Below are positions 34,240 to 40,329 of a stretch of DNA of 40,329 bases, piece after piece. How positions within the stretch are numbered: position 1 is the first letter of the stretch; the number at the start of each line of letters is the position of its first letter. Location: positions 1 through 40,329 of the forward strand of contig JAJDUM010000116.1 in NCBI GenBank assembly GCA_022826645.1. The letters are read 5' to 3'. The stretch comes from Candidatus Poribacteria bacterium. Lineage in GTDB: Bacteria; Poribacteria; WGA-4E; PCPOR2b. The translations under genes and the position numbers were made by a program. The notes beneath the pieces are model-generated. The model was given only the letters and a program-made list of their open reading frames with translations. It was not told the DNA's origin and made no database searches.

Positions 34240-34995
34240 ATGTCATTTCCGCTTGCTTATAGTGCCCTCCGTTGGGACAACCCTAAACTGGAACAAACAC
34301 TTGTGCAGCTCCGAGAAGCCGGTTGGGACGGTTGGGAAGCCCGTCAGTCGCTCGATTGGCTCGGCTCTGCGCGTCGCGTTCGCCAGATTTGCGACGCTGT
34401 CGGTATACAGGTCGCCGCGATATGTGGTCCCAACGTCACACTCGATGTAACCCATCCAACCCATGAAATCAACAAGCGCCGGATTGAGTTCGCCTCCGAC
34501 CTTGAGGTTCCTACCTTCATGACCAAGGGTCCAGGACGGCTCGATAGGGAAACCACGGACCTCGATCTCGATCGCATGGCCACTGTTTATGATGATCTCG
34601 CTGCTTACGGCGAACCCCTCGGCGTTACCGTCACCTTCCATCCCCATACAGGGCATGTGGTAGACAGTGCGGATGAGTGGAAGCGATTTATGGCGAAGCT
34701 CCAGCAGTGTCGCCTCTGTCTTGATATGTCTCATGCCGTCCACTGGGGCTACGATCCCATTCAGGCGGTCTATGACTATCGTGATCGTATCTCCTACGTC
34801 CACCTTCACGATTACAAAGATGATGGCAACGTCGAACTCGGAGAGGGGCTCATGTGCGACTACCCCGCCTTCCTGAAGGCGTTGGAAGATATCGGCTACA
34901 GCGATTGGATAACCGCTTGTCCCGGACCCACCGAGCGTAGCGATGAAGCGAAGATGCAGATTAATCGTGCTTACCTGAAAAGCATCGGCTATTGA
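34240..34995 (+). CDS. Xylose isomerase-like TIM-barrel protein
   Basis: A 251-residue protein of the AP-endonuclease-2 sugar isomerase superfamily. Segments at expected ligand positions include His134/His136 (VTFHPHTGH), Asp162 (LCLDMSHAV) and His188/His190 (YVHLHDYK). The last ligand, usually a Glu in a W(I/V)xxE strand, is replaced by ITACPG (224-229), so metal binding may be altered. The ATG at 34240 is chosen because AAAGGA precedes it by 8 nt; an upstream frame from 34132 crosses a palindromic repeat. It follows the sigma-factor gene on the same strand. Confidence 0.85.
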   Translation: MSFPLAYSALRWDNPKLEQTLVQLREAGWDGWEARQSLDWLGSARRVRQICDAVGIQVAAICGPNVTLDVTHPTHEINKRRIEFASDLEVPTFMTKGPGRLDRETTDLDLDRMATVYDDLAAYGEPLGVTVTFHPHTGHVVDSADEWKRFMAKLQQCRLCLDMSHAVHWGYDPIQAVYDYRDRISYVHLHDYKDDGNVELGEGLMCDYPAFLKALEDIGYSDWITACPGPTERSDEAKMQINRAYLKSIGY

Positions 34996-35732
34996 TGTTA
35001 ATTCATCAGTTCACCAGTTCATTAAACTAACGCAAGTTGCTATGTGTCACACCCGCTTGGCTTGGATAGACATATCCAAAGCTATTTTTGTCCGTAGTGA
35101 ATTTGCCAATCCACTGCGATCGGTAATTGATTCAATTTCGCTTTCATTGGCTCGGTTTGCAACGGTTTCTATAACTTGCAACTTAGGTTAATTAGTGGTA
35201 AATGTGGGCTGTTCTCGGCATCAATTCTATGTCATTTATCGGTTTCTAACACCCTATAGGGTAACATACGTTAAGTGGTGTGCTAAAAATCACCTTAATT
35301 TTTCTTTCCCCTAATCCGTCCAAACCCAGGCAGGGCGCGGGTTTGACGGACGGGGCAAATTTTGCTAATCACTCCGACAAACCGACTGGAAAACGTTGAA
35401 ATTTTTTCAAAAGTGTTAGATTTTGTTAGATTTTGCCAGGTCATTGTTCATAACTTTTCGACGCCGATTTATCAGAGGTATTCACGGCACTTTTCTTACG
35501 CATTACGTAGGTTGCTAGGGCGTGTTGACACTCTGTTTTTGCTACCGCGAGAAACGCTAAATCAGTAGAAGTTCACCGGTAACTCCCCTTAACAAAGTCT
35601 CAAAAGTCCCCCTGATAAGTGGTACATCCCGATGAAATCGGGGGCGGGATTTAGGGGGTTGGTTGTGCATCTAAGATGCAGAGATAGTTATAGAATTCAC
35701 CACGGATCATTATCACGGAGGAACGTAATCAC
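34996..35732. other. Long gene-free region with repeat remnants
   Basis: 737 nt with no credible gene. A 68-codon open frame at 35362-35568 has a composition and setting typical of noise. Contents: a TTCATC/TTCACC/TTCATT run at 34999-35026; GCAAGTTGC near 35031 and an inverted AACTTGCAACTT near 35175, possibly ends of a degenerate mobile element; a hairpin with T-run at 35062-35089; a tandem GTTAGATTTT duplication near 35416-35437; a GGGCGTGTTGACAC stretch near 35519; and an ATCCCGATGAAATCGGGGGCGGG-type palindromic stretch around 35626-35660. Confidence 0.5.
35062..35089 (+). terminator. Possible intrinsic terminator after the isomerase-like gene
   Basis: A 7-bp stem (TTGGATA at 35062-35068 with TATCCAA at 35073-35079) and 4-nt loop, followed within a few bases by five T residues (35085-35089). 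The stem is short and A/T-rich, and the hairpin is 67 nt past the stop, so the call is weak. Confidence 0.3.
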
Positions 35733-36689
35733 GTGCCTCGACCTGCTCTCCGCACACTCGTTCCCTACATGCTCGGTGTGTTTATCGCGGGATTCCTGCC
35801 CATCCCCCTTTTCTGGATCTGGTTGGCTGCACTAATCTGCTTATGCGGCGCTATCGGATTCTCCTATCTGTCGAAAGGCGATCCCCGTGCATCAAAGATC
35901 GGTTGGGTACTCCTATTGGGAGCACTCTGTGCCTGTGGCATGTTCCGCCTGAAAGTTGTACTCACTTCGCCCATCACCCCAGATATCTATGACCATCAGG
36001 TGCATTTCTCAGGAGAAATGACCTACCAGCCAGAGCGGGGCGAACGGTGGGAAGCTGGCTATGCAAACGGAACCCTCCGACTGATAGAAACGCCGGATCG
36101 AACCGTAGACGCAAAGCTCCTGATCCGGTTCCGTGAACCGATCCCGCTGCGCTACGGTGACCGAATTGAGGTCCAAGGGGTATTGCGCCGTCCAAACGAG
36201 CAACGCAATCCCGGAGGCTTCGACTACCGTTCCTATCTTGCCCGTCGAGGAGTCTTCGGGATCCTATACCCGAATCGGGGTCAAGAGATTGTCCCCACGG
36301 ACCGGTCCGGCTTTCCACCATTGCGTTGGACAGAAGCGGTGCGCCGGCGCGTTGAAGCCGTCATTGATAACGCGTACCACGAAAATCGCACCCACGCGCA
36401 AGTGCTAAAGGCGATGTTCCTTGGGCTGCGAAATGAACTCTCACCCGACATCCTTGAGGCATTCCGTAATAGTGGGAGTATCCATATTCTCGCTGTGTCG
36501 GGCTTGCATGTCGGATTGATTGCAACTGTCTGCTTTTTCGCTTTTACGCCTGCCCCGGAAAGCCACCGATCTGTTGACAATTGCCGCTGTGGTTCTCTAT
36601 GCCTGCCTCGTCGGTTTTCGCCCGTCGGTTTTTCGGGCGTCGCTGATGGCGGTCATCTTTCTGATTTCGCGGATTATAGAGCGGGATAG
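35733..36689 (+). CDS. comEC: ComEC/Rec2 N-terminal part (frameshifted gene)
   Basis: The upstream part of a ComEC DNA-uptake channel gene, read in one frame to a premature stop at 36689. It has two or three N-terminal helices (about 8-65), an OB-like DUF4131 domain (about 85-200, with YQPERGERWEAG and RYGDRIEVQGVLRRP) and the opening of the competence membrane domain (SGSIHILAVSGLHVGLIATVCFF, about 246-268). After roughly residue 268 the frame gives non-homologous sequence, while the expected continuation is found one base over in the frame ending at 38196. The GTG start has GGAGG 11 nt upstream. The break is at a T5 run, 36534-36538. Confidence 0.85.
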   Translation: MPRPALRTLVPYMLGVFIAGFLPIPLFWIWLAALICLCGAIGFSYLSKGDPRASKIGWVLLLGALCACGMFRLKVVLTSPITPDIYDHQVHFSGEMTYQPERGERWEAGYANGTLRLIETPDRTVDAKLLIRFREPIPLRYGDRIEVQGVLRRPNEQRNPGGFDYRSYLARRGVFGILYPNRGQEIVPTDRSGFPPLRWTEAVRRRVEAVIDNAYHENRTHAQVLKAMFLGLRNELSPDILEAFRNSGSIHILAVSGLHVGLIATVCFFAFTPAPESHRSVDNCRCGSLCLPRRFSPVGFSGVADGGHLSDFADYRAG

Positions 36690-38196
36690 GGATCTGTTCA
36701 ATCTACTTGCGTTTGCCGCACTCGCGCTACTCTTAATCAACCCAGCGCAGCTATGGGACATCGGTTTCCAACTCTCCTTCGCTGCGGTAGCATCCATTGT
36801 CTATCTTATGCCCAAGTGGGAGCGATTTATTCCCCGCCTCCTCGGATTAGATCGAACAGATCCAACGGTCGATCGAGGTGATGGCGTCCCCCTTCGCTCG
36901 GTATGGGTGCGGGTCGTATGGTGGCTGGTTATGGGGCTGGGAGTAACGTTATCCGCGCAGGTAGGCACCACGCTGATCGGCGTATGGCACTTCCATCGCA
37001 TTTACCCGATCGGGCTTGTTGCGGGCCTCTTCACTGTCGGACTCGCCGCATTTCTCGTCAACATGACGTTGGTTTCGGTGTTGGTCGGCTTAATCTGGTT
37101 GCCACTTGCTACGCTGTTCGCTTATGCCAATCACTTTGTGCTATGGATCTTTCTGGGGTTGATAGAATTTTTCGGTCAACCGTGGGCGGTGTTGAAGATG
37201 CCACCACCCAGTTTCGGATTCATGGTCATTTACATCGCGGGCTGTTTCGCGATCGTGCATTGGGTGTGGGTGTGGATGCACCGACAGCAGGTTATGGTGA
37301 TTGGACTGATGGTTCTATCAATCTGGGTCTGGGATGCCGCTTGGCGTGAACAGGGGAAGCTGTTAGATATTACGTTTCTCGATGTCGGACAGGGGGACGC
37401 GGCGTTCGTCCGATTCCCTGACGGCAAGACCATGCTGATCGATGGAGGACTCAATTCATCCAGAATTGAAGTAACCGAAGCGGGAATCAAAAGACGAGTC
37501 GGTTTCGACAACGGCGAGCGAACGCTCGACCCCTTCCTATGCCATGTGGGCACCTTCACGTTAGACCTCCTCCTCTTGAGCCATCCCGACAACGACCACG
37601 GCGGTGGGTTCGCGCACATTCTGCGTGAGTTTAGTGTCAAGGGTGCCTTGGGGATACCACATCAGGATTTGTCGAAGTCTACTCATCAGATTTTGCATGA
37701 GCTTGTCGATGCGAAGGATATTCCCCACGAACTCGGTTACGCGGGAACGGTTGACCTGACCTCTACGACAAAATTGGAACTGCTGCACCCATTCGACGCG
37801 AACTCAACAAACCTACACGACAAAGATATCAACAACGATTCCCTTGTTCTGAAGTTGACCTATGGTGACATGCGGATCTTGTTCACAGGGGACATCGGAC
37901 GAAAGGTCGAATTGAAATTGGTTGAATCGGCTGCAGACTTAGCGGCGGAGATCGTTAAGGTGCCCCATCACGGAAGCAAAACCTCCAGCAGCGCGGAGTT
38001 CCTCGACGCCGTGCGTCCACAATACGCCATCTTTTCACTCGGTCAACGGAACCGATATCGCTTCCCCTCTGAAATGGTTGTGGAACGTTACCGAGAACGA
38101 GGCTGTCGTATCTTGCGGACAGATAAACTCGGCGCCCTCCGTTTCCGAACCGATGGCCGGCGGTGCTGGATCACCCATCATGTGGAGGGACAGTGA
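36520..38196 (+). CDS. comEC: ComEC/Rec2 C-terminal part with metallo-beta-lactamase domain
   Basis: The downstream part of the same gene in the +1 frame. It holds the rest of the competence domain (LLRLPRKATDLLTIAAVVLYACLVGFRPSVFRASLMAV, INPAQLWDIGFQLSFAAVASI, several more helices). Then comes a cytoplasm- or periplasm-facing metallo-beta-lactamase-like domain: LDVGQGDAAFVRFPDGKTMLIDGG, SHPDNDHGGGF with the HxDxDH metal motif, FTGDIGRKVELKLV and VPHHGSKTSSSAEFLDAVRPQYAIFSLGQRN. Together the two parts give a normal ComEC of about 820 residues. Either the gene is broken or one T is a sequence error. No other competence gene is in the window. Confidence 0.88.
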   Translation: MQLSAFSLLRLPRKATDLLTIAAVVLYACLVGFRPSVFRASLMAVIFLISRIIERDRDLFNLLAFAALALLLINPAQLWDIGFQLSFAAVASIVYLMPKWERFIPRLLGLDRTDPTVDRGDGVPLRSVWVRVVWWLVMGLGVTLSAQVGTTLIGVWHFHRIYPIGLVAGLFTVGLAAFLVNMTLVSVLVGLIWLPLATLFAYANHFVLWIFLGLIEFFGQPWAVLKMPPPSFGFMVIYIAGCFAIVHWVWVWMHRQQVMVIGLMVLSIWVWDAAWREQGKLLDITFLDVGQGDAAFVRFPDGKTMLIDGGLNSSRIEVTEAGIKRRVGFDNGERTLDPFLCHVGTFTLDLLLLSHPDNDHGGGFAHILREFSVKGALGIPHQDLSKSTHQILHELVDAKDIPHELGYAGTVDLTSTTKLELLHPFDANSTNLHDKDINNDSLVLKLTYGDMRILFTGDIGRKVELKLVESAADLAAEIVKVPHHGSKTSSSAEFLDAVRPQYAIFSLGQRNRYRFPSEMVVERYRERGCRILRTDKLGALRFRTDGRRCWITHHVEGQ

Positions 38197-38208
38197 CCGC
38201 AACGATTA

Positions 38209-38330
38209 TTAGGGCTATTCAGTTTTCCGTTTTTTGACCGGTTTTGGCGGGTAGATTGAAGATGGTCCCTTACACCGTAGGCGGGGCATCTTGCCCCGTC
38301 GTAACCTTGACCGGGAGATTGAGCTACGGG
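38209..38330. repeat. Composite GGCGGGGC-hairpin repeat, copy 2
   Basis: Relative of the element at 16712-16820. It has TAGGGCT, CAGTTTTCCGTTT, GGCGGGGC-ATCTT-GCCCCGTC (38280-38300) and a TGACCGGGAGATTGAG core followed by CTACGG. Confidence 0.65.
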
Positions 38331-38454
38331 AGAATTAAATGCCCCGGCAACGGTTATAGAAACCCCTTGAAATGTGGTGAGGTTTATGATACTATCGCAG
38401 CAGAGTAACAACGCACCCGTAGGAGCGAGGTTGCCCCGCCCGACAAGCGCTTTT

Positions 38455-38585
38455 CGCTCCAGCGGAGCGATATGTCTATAGAATTCGGAATATTACAATG
38501 CCTGCACTCCGGAGGAGCGCTATGTGCATGGCAGTACCGAATTGCCCAAACAAAAAGCCCCAGCGGGGCGACAAGTGTATAGAAA
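38455..38585 (+). repeat. Three hairpin-plus-tail units at about 50-nt spacing
   Basis: Unit A is CGCTCC-AGC-GGAGCG then ATATGTCTATAGAA (38455-38483). Unit B is CTCC-GGA-GGAG then CGCTATGTGCATGGCA (38506-38534). Unit C is GCCCC-AGC-GGGGC then GACAAGTGTATAGAA (38557-38585). Stem starts are 50 and 51 nt apart. Compensating changes keep each stem paired (GCTCC/GGAGC against GCCCC/GGGGC). The spacers are not alike. Confidence 0.55.
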
Positions 38586-38602
38586 AAACACAAGGATTGG
38601 TA

Positions 38603-38624
38603 GGGAACGCAGATCTGCGTTCCC
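38603..38624. repeat. Perfect GGAACGCAGA palindrome, copy 3
   Basis: A perfect 22-nt palindrome with arms GGGAACGCAGA and TCTGCGTTCCC. It is the cleanest of the three related copies and sits about 70 nt before the AAA ATPase start. Confidence 0.65.
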
Positions 38625-38692
38625 CACGATAAGCGTCAACAGAACTTAGAGGTTTTCAGTAACGACACGACGACGATTGTGGAGATATCGGC

Positions 38693-40090
38693 ATGAGCCT
38701 GAAAATAGAGTTAAAAAATCTTGGCATCCTAAAACATGCAGAGTTTTCGCTCGGAGATTTGACCCTTATCTGCGGCGAAAATAACACCGGCAAAACCTAT
38801 GCAGCCTATGCACTGCACGGTTTCTTGCAATTGTGGCGGGGGCTAACTGATTTCGGGGTGAGCGATACCCAGATCCGAAGCTTGCTTACAGATGGTGGTA
38901 TCAAGATCGGATTGGGGGGATATGTCGAAAGGGCAAATCAGATGCTCGTAGAAACGTGCGACCGGTATGCCGCTGAATTGGATAGGCTGGTTTTTGCAGC
39001 ACCTGAGGGACGGTTCCGTAACAGCGAATTTCACATCGAAATAGGATCGATTCACATACGCGATAAAGAGGTCAAACGCGAAATGGGAATCGCTCAAGAG
39101 CGATTTCTTGCCTATTCAAAGGAAAAGGGTGATGAAGATCTCACAGTAAGTTTGGTGGTGAAAAAAGAACTTGGACGAAAAATTGATCCTGATTTTGCAA
39201 GGGGTGCCATTAGCTTAATTATCAGTAACGTCGTTTTTTCCGATGTTTTGCCTCTGCCTTTTATTTCTGCAGCCGAACGCACCGGGGCCATTGCTTTTCG
39301 GAAAGAACTCAATTTTGCTCGAAACCGTCTGCTTGAAGAAATAGGGCGATCTGACCAAAAAACTGACCCTCAGGAATTACTATTCCAATCGTACCAACCT
39401 TACCCTTTGCCGATAGAAGATAATGTGGCTTTTATACGCCAACTTGAAGGTATTGAAAAAAGAAAAAGTTTCATTGCCAGAGAACACCCTGAAGTATTGA
39501 CAGACTTTGCTGACATTATCGGTGGTGAGTATAACATAACACAAAATGACCAACTCTACTATATCCCCAAAGGGACGCGGGAGAAATTGACGATGGTCGA
39601 AAGTTCAAGTGCCGTGCGTTCACTTGTCGATATCAGTTTTTATCTCCATCATGAAGCTCAAAAAGGGGAGTTGCTTATGGTAGACGAGCCGGAATTAAAT
39701 CTGCATCCGGCAAACCAGCGTCGTATTGCGAGACTTTTTGCACGTCTGGTCAATTTGGGCGTTAAGGTCTTTATCACTACCCACAGCGATTACATCGTCA
39801 AAGAGTTGAACACCCTAATTATGCTCAATCACGATAAACCGCACCTAAAAAGAATTGCCAACGAGGAAGGTTATCAAGAATCTGAGTTAATCTGTTCCGA
39901 TCAGGTCAAGGTCTATATGACTCAAGAAGCATTGGTGCCATTAGAGGAGGGACAAAAGAGACGTAGAAGGGGACTCACACTCGTAGAGGCTGATGTCGAT
40001 CCAGTGCTTGGCATCGAAGCCCCCAGCTTTGACGAGACGATTAATGAGATGAACAGTATTCAGGAAGATATTATATGGGGGGCAGAGTAA
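38693..40090 (+). CDS. AAA-family (AAA15/OLD-like) ATPase
   Basis: A 465-residue ABC/SMC-type ATPase of the AAA15/AAA21 kind. Walker A GENNTGKT is at 28-35. The ABC-like signature is VESSSAVRSL in the second half. Walker B LLMVDEPELNLHP is near 327-339 (Asp331, Glu332), and the switch histidine is in FITTHSDYIVKEL near 364. No TOPRIM or nuclease domain follows; the C-terminal 90 residues are unassigned. GGAG lies 8 nt before the ATG. A second gene starts 6 nt after the stop but is cut short by an insertion sequence. ATPases of this sort with a closely linked small gene are frequent in anti-phage systems, but the system type is not recognisable here. Confidence 0.87.
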   Translation: MSLKIELKNLGILKHAEFSLGDLTLICGENNTGKTYAAYALHGFLQLWRGLTDFGVSDTQIRSLLTDGGIKIGLGGYVERANQMLVETCDRYAAELDRLVFAAPEGRFRNSEFHIEIGSIHIRDKEVKREMGIAQERFLAYSKEKGDEDLTVSLVVKKELGRKIDPDFARGAISLIISNVVFSDVLPLPFISAAERTGAIAFRKELNFARNRLLEEIGRSDQKTDPQELLFQSYQPYPLPIEDNVAFIRQLEGIEKRKSFIAREHPEVLTDFADIIGGEYNITQNDQLYYIPKGTREKLTMVESSSAVRSLVDISFYLHHEAQKGELLMVDEPELNLHPANQRRIARLFARLVNLGVKVFITTHSDYIVKELNTLIMLNHDKPHLKRIANEEGYQESELICSDQVKVYMTQEALVPLEEGQKRRRRGLTLVEADVDPVLGIEAPSFDETINEMNSIQEDIIWGAE

Positions 40091-40095
40091 AGCTT

Positions 40096-40224
40096 ATGAA
40101 TGATACTGGAATATTGAAGGAAATGCTCGTCTCTGATGCCCAAGTCCCGTTACAACAGGAAGGCCTTAAACGACCTTCTGTCCAACTAACTGTACTGCCA
40201 TCGGAAATTAGGGCCACTGCCTAA
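40096..40224 (+). pseudogene. Truncated partner gene of the AAA ATPase
   Basis: A 42-codon open frame starting 6 nt after the ATPase stop. The first 31 or 32 residues (MNDTGILKEMLVSDAQVPLQ and on to RPSVQLT) look like an ordinary protein N-terminus. From about 40191 the DNA reads as the end of an IS3-type element (TGTACTGCC...), and the frame stops at 40222-40224. I take it as the 5' remnant of a gene disrupted by insertion. The function is not recognised; the rest of the gene would lie beyond the element, outside the window. Confidence 0.65.
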
Positions 40225-40329
40225 ACCAAGATTGTGATACAATATCAATCGAATTGAAAGGAGCTATCCGATGGCAAAACGGAGAAGATTCACCCCTCAA
40301 TTTAAGGCAGAAGTGGTTATAGAATCACT
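40191..40329 (+). mobile_element. IS3-family insertion sequence, left end (partial)
   Basis: The left end is inferred at about 40191, where TGTACTGCCATCGGAAAT begins with the TG typical of IS3-family termini. About 80 nt later comes the transposase start. The right end is beyond the window, so neither the inverted repeat nor the target duplication can be checked. The element interrupts the gene following the AAA ATPase. Confidence 0.65.
40271..40329 (+). CDS. IS3-family transposase OrfA (partial, cut by window end)
   Basis: Only the first 19 full codons are visible: MAKRRRFTPQFKAEVVIES. This is the highly characteristic start of IS3-family OrfA proteins, which carry a helix-turn-helix that binds the element ends. 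AAAGGAG is 7-8 nt before the ATG. In complete elements OrfA is joined to the OrfB catalytic part by a programmed frameshift; that region is outside the window. Confidence 0.85.
   Translation, partial: MAKRRRFTPQFKAEVVIES

Larger units (their letters stand above)
38197..38692. other. Repeat-rich intergenic region
   Basis: 496 nt between comEC and the AAA ATPase gene with no coding region. It is built almost entirely of repeats: the composite hairpin element at about 38209-38330, three hairpin-plus-tail units between 38455 and 38585, and a perfect GGAACGC palindrome at 38603-38624. Confidence 0.7.

Noticed and set aside
35031..35190. Complete MITE with GCAAGTTGC ends
   Set aside because: The inverted ends match over only about eight bases and no target duplication is visible; it is noted only as a possible remnant.
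36534..36538. Programmed -1 ribosomal frameshift in comEC
   Set aside because: A -1 slip on this T-rich stretch leads to the wrong frame; the downstream part needs a +1 change, so mutation or sequence error is likelier.
38455..38585. CRISPR-like array of three repeats
   Set aside because: The repeats are hairpins with only partly conserved sequence, there are just three units, the spacers are about 22 nt and no cas gene is present.
1..40329. tRNA or rRNA genes
   Set aside because: No cloverleaf with a GTTC-arm and acceptor pairing, and no conserved rRNA stretch, was found on reading either strand by eye; a covariance-model scan was not possible.

Overview
The window looks like accessory chromosome from a Candidatus Poribacteria-like bacterium. 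This is an inference from gene content, not a phylogenetic test. The signs are two Gfo/Idh/MocA oxidoreductases, three AP-endonuclease-2 or UxuA-type TIM-barrel proteins of sugar metabolism plus a further isomerase, an M19-like dipeptidase, a DUF3604 protein, a PEGA/SUMF1 lipoprotein, a YCF48 propeller, and intergenic spaces full of short palindromes. Outer-membrane and periplasmic efflux parts (TolC, adaptor, RND permease) indicate a diderm envelope. No rRNA, tRNA or true CRISPR array was seen.

Layout. (1) 328-5135: divergent catabolic block. A minus-strand Gfo/Idh gene is driven by a consensus sigma-70-type promoter. The opposite strand carries a likely operon: M19-like dipeptidase, Gfo/Idh oxidoreductase, amidohydrolase, YkvA-like membrane protein. 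(2) 5140-6995, minus: TIM-barrel sugar isomerase, cupin and an orphan TrpF. (3) 7381-11753, minus: TolC channel, PlsC-type acyltransferase and a long coiled-coil RND adaptor; the matching RND permease lies 7.5 kb away at 19297-22410. (4) 11921-16485, minus: three secreted or lipoprotein repeat proteins, namely a TPR/TolB-like propeller, a PEGA+SUMF1 lipoprotein and a 14-blade YCF48-like protein. (5) 17005-19164: RecD2-type helicase. (6) 22585-33162: half-size DMT transporter, then a long minus-strand run of a TPP enzyme, D-2-hydroxyacid dehydrogenase, DUF3604 protein, D-serine dehydratase/D-threonine aldolase-like PLP enzyme, two UxuA-family paralogs, PgeF and a GNAT enzyme. (7) 33529-34995: ECF sigma factor and a sugar isomerase-like TIM barrel. 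(8) 35733-38196: comEC split by a one-base frameshift. (9) 38693-40329: an AAA ATPase, a partner gene cut after about 32 codons, and the start of an IS3-family element.

How the genes may work together. Blocks 1, 2 and 6 look like peripheral catabolism of sugar acids, oxidised sugars and hydroxy- or amino-acid derivatives: dehydrogenation, dehydration, epimerisation and TPP-dependent C-C chemistry. Substrates cannot be named from sequence. Blocks 3-5 suggest envelope maintenance and surface or periplasmic beta-propeller scaffolds. The right end is the most notable part: an AAA ATPase plus small-partner operon, a layout common among defence and toxin-like systems, that appears to have been inactivated by a transposon. 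At least four families of dispersed palindromic or hairpin repeats occupy the gaps between genes, and members recur tens of kilobases apart.
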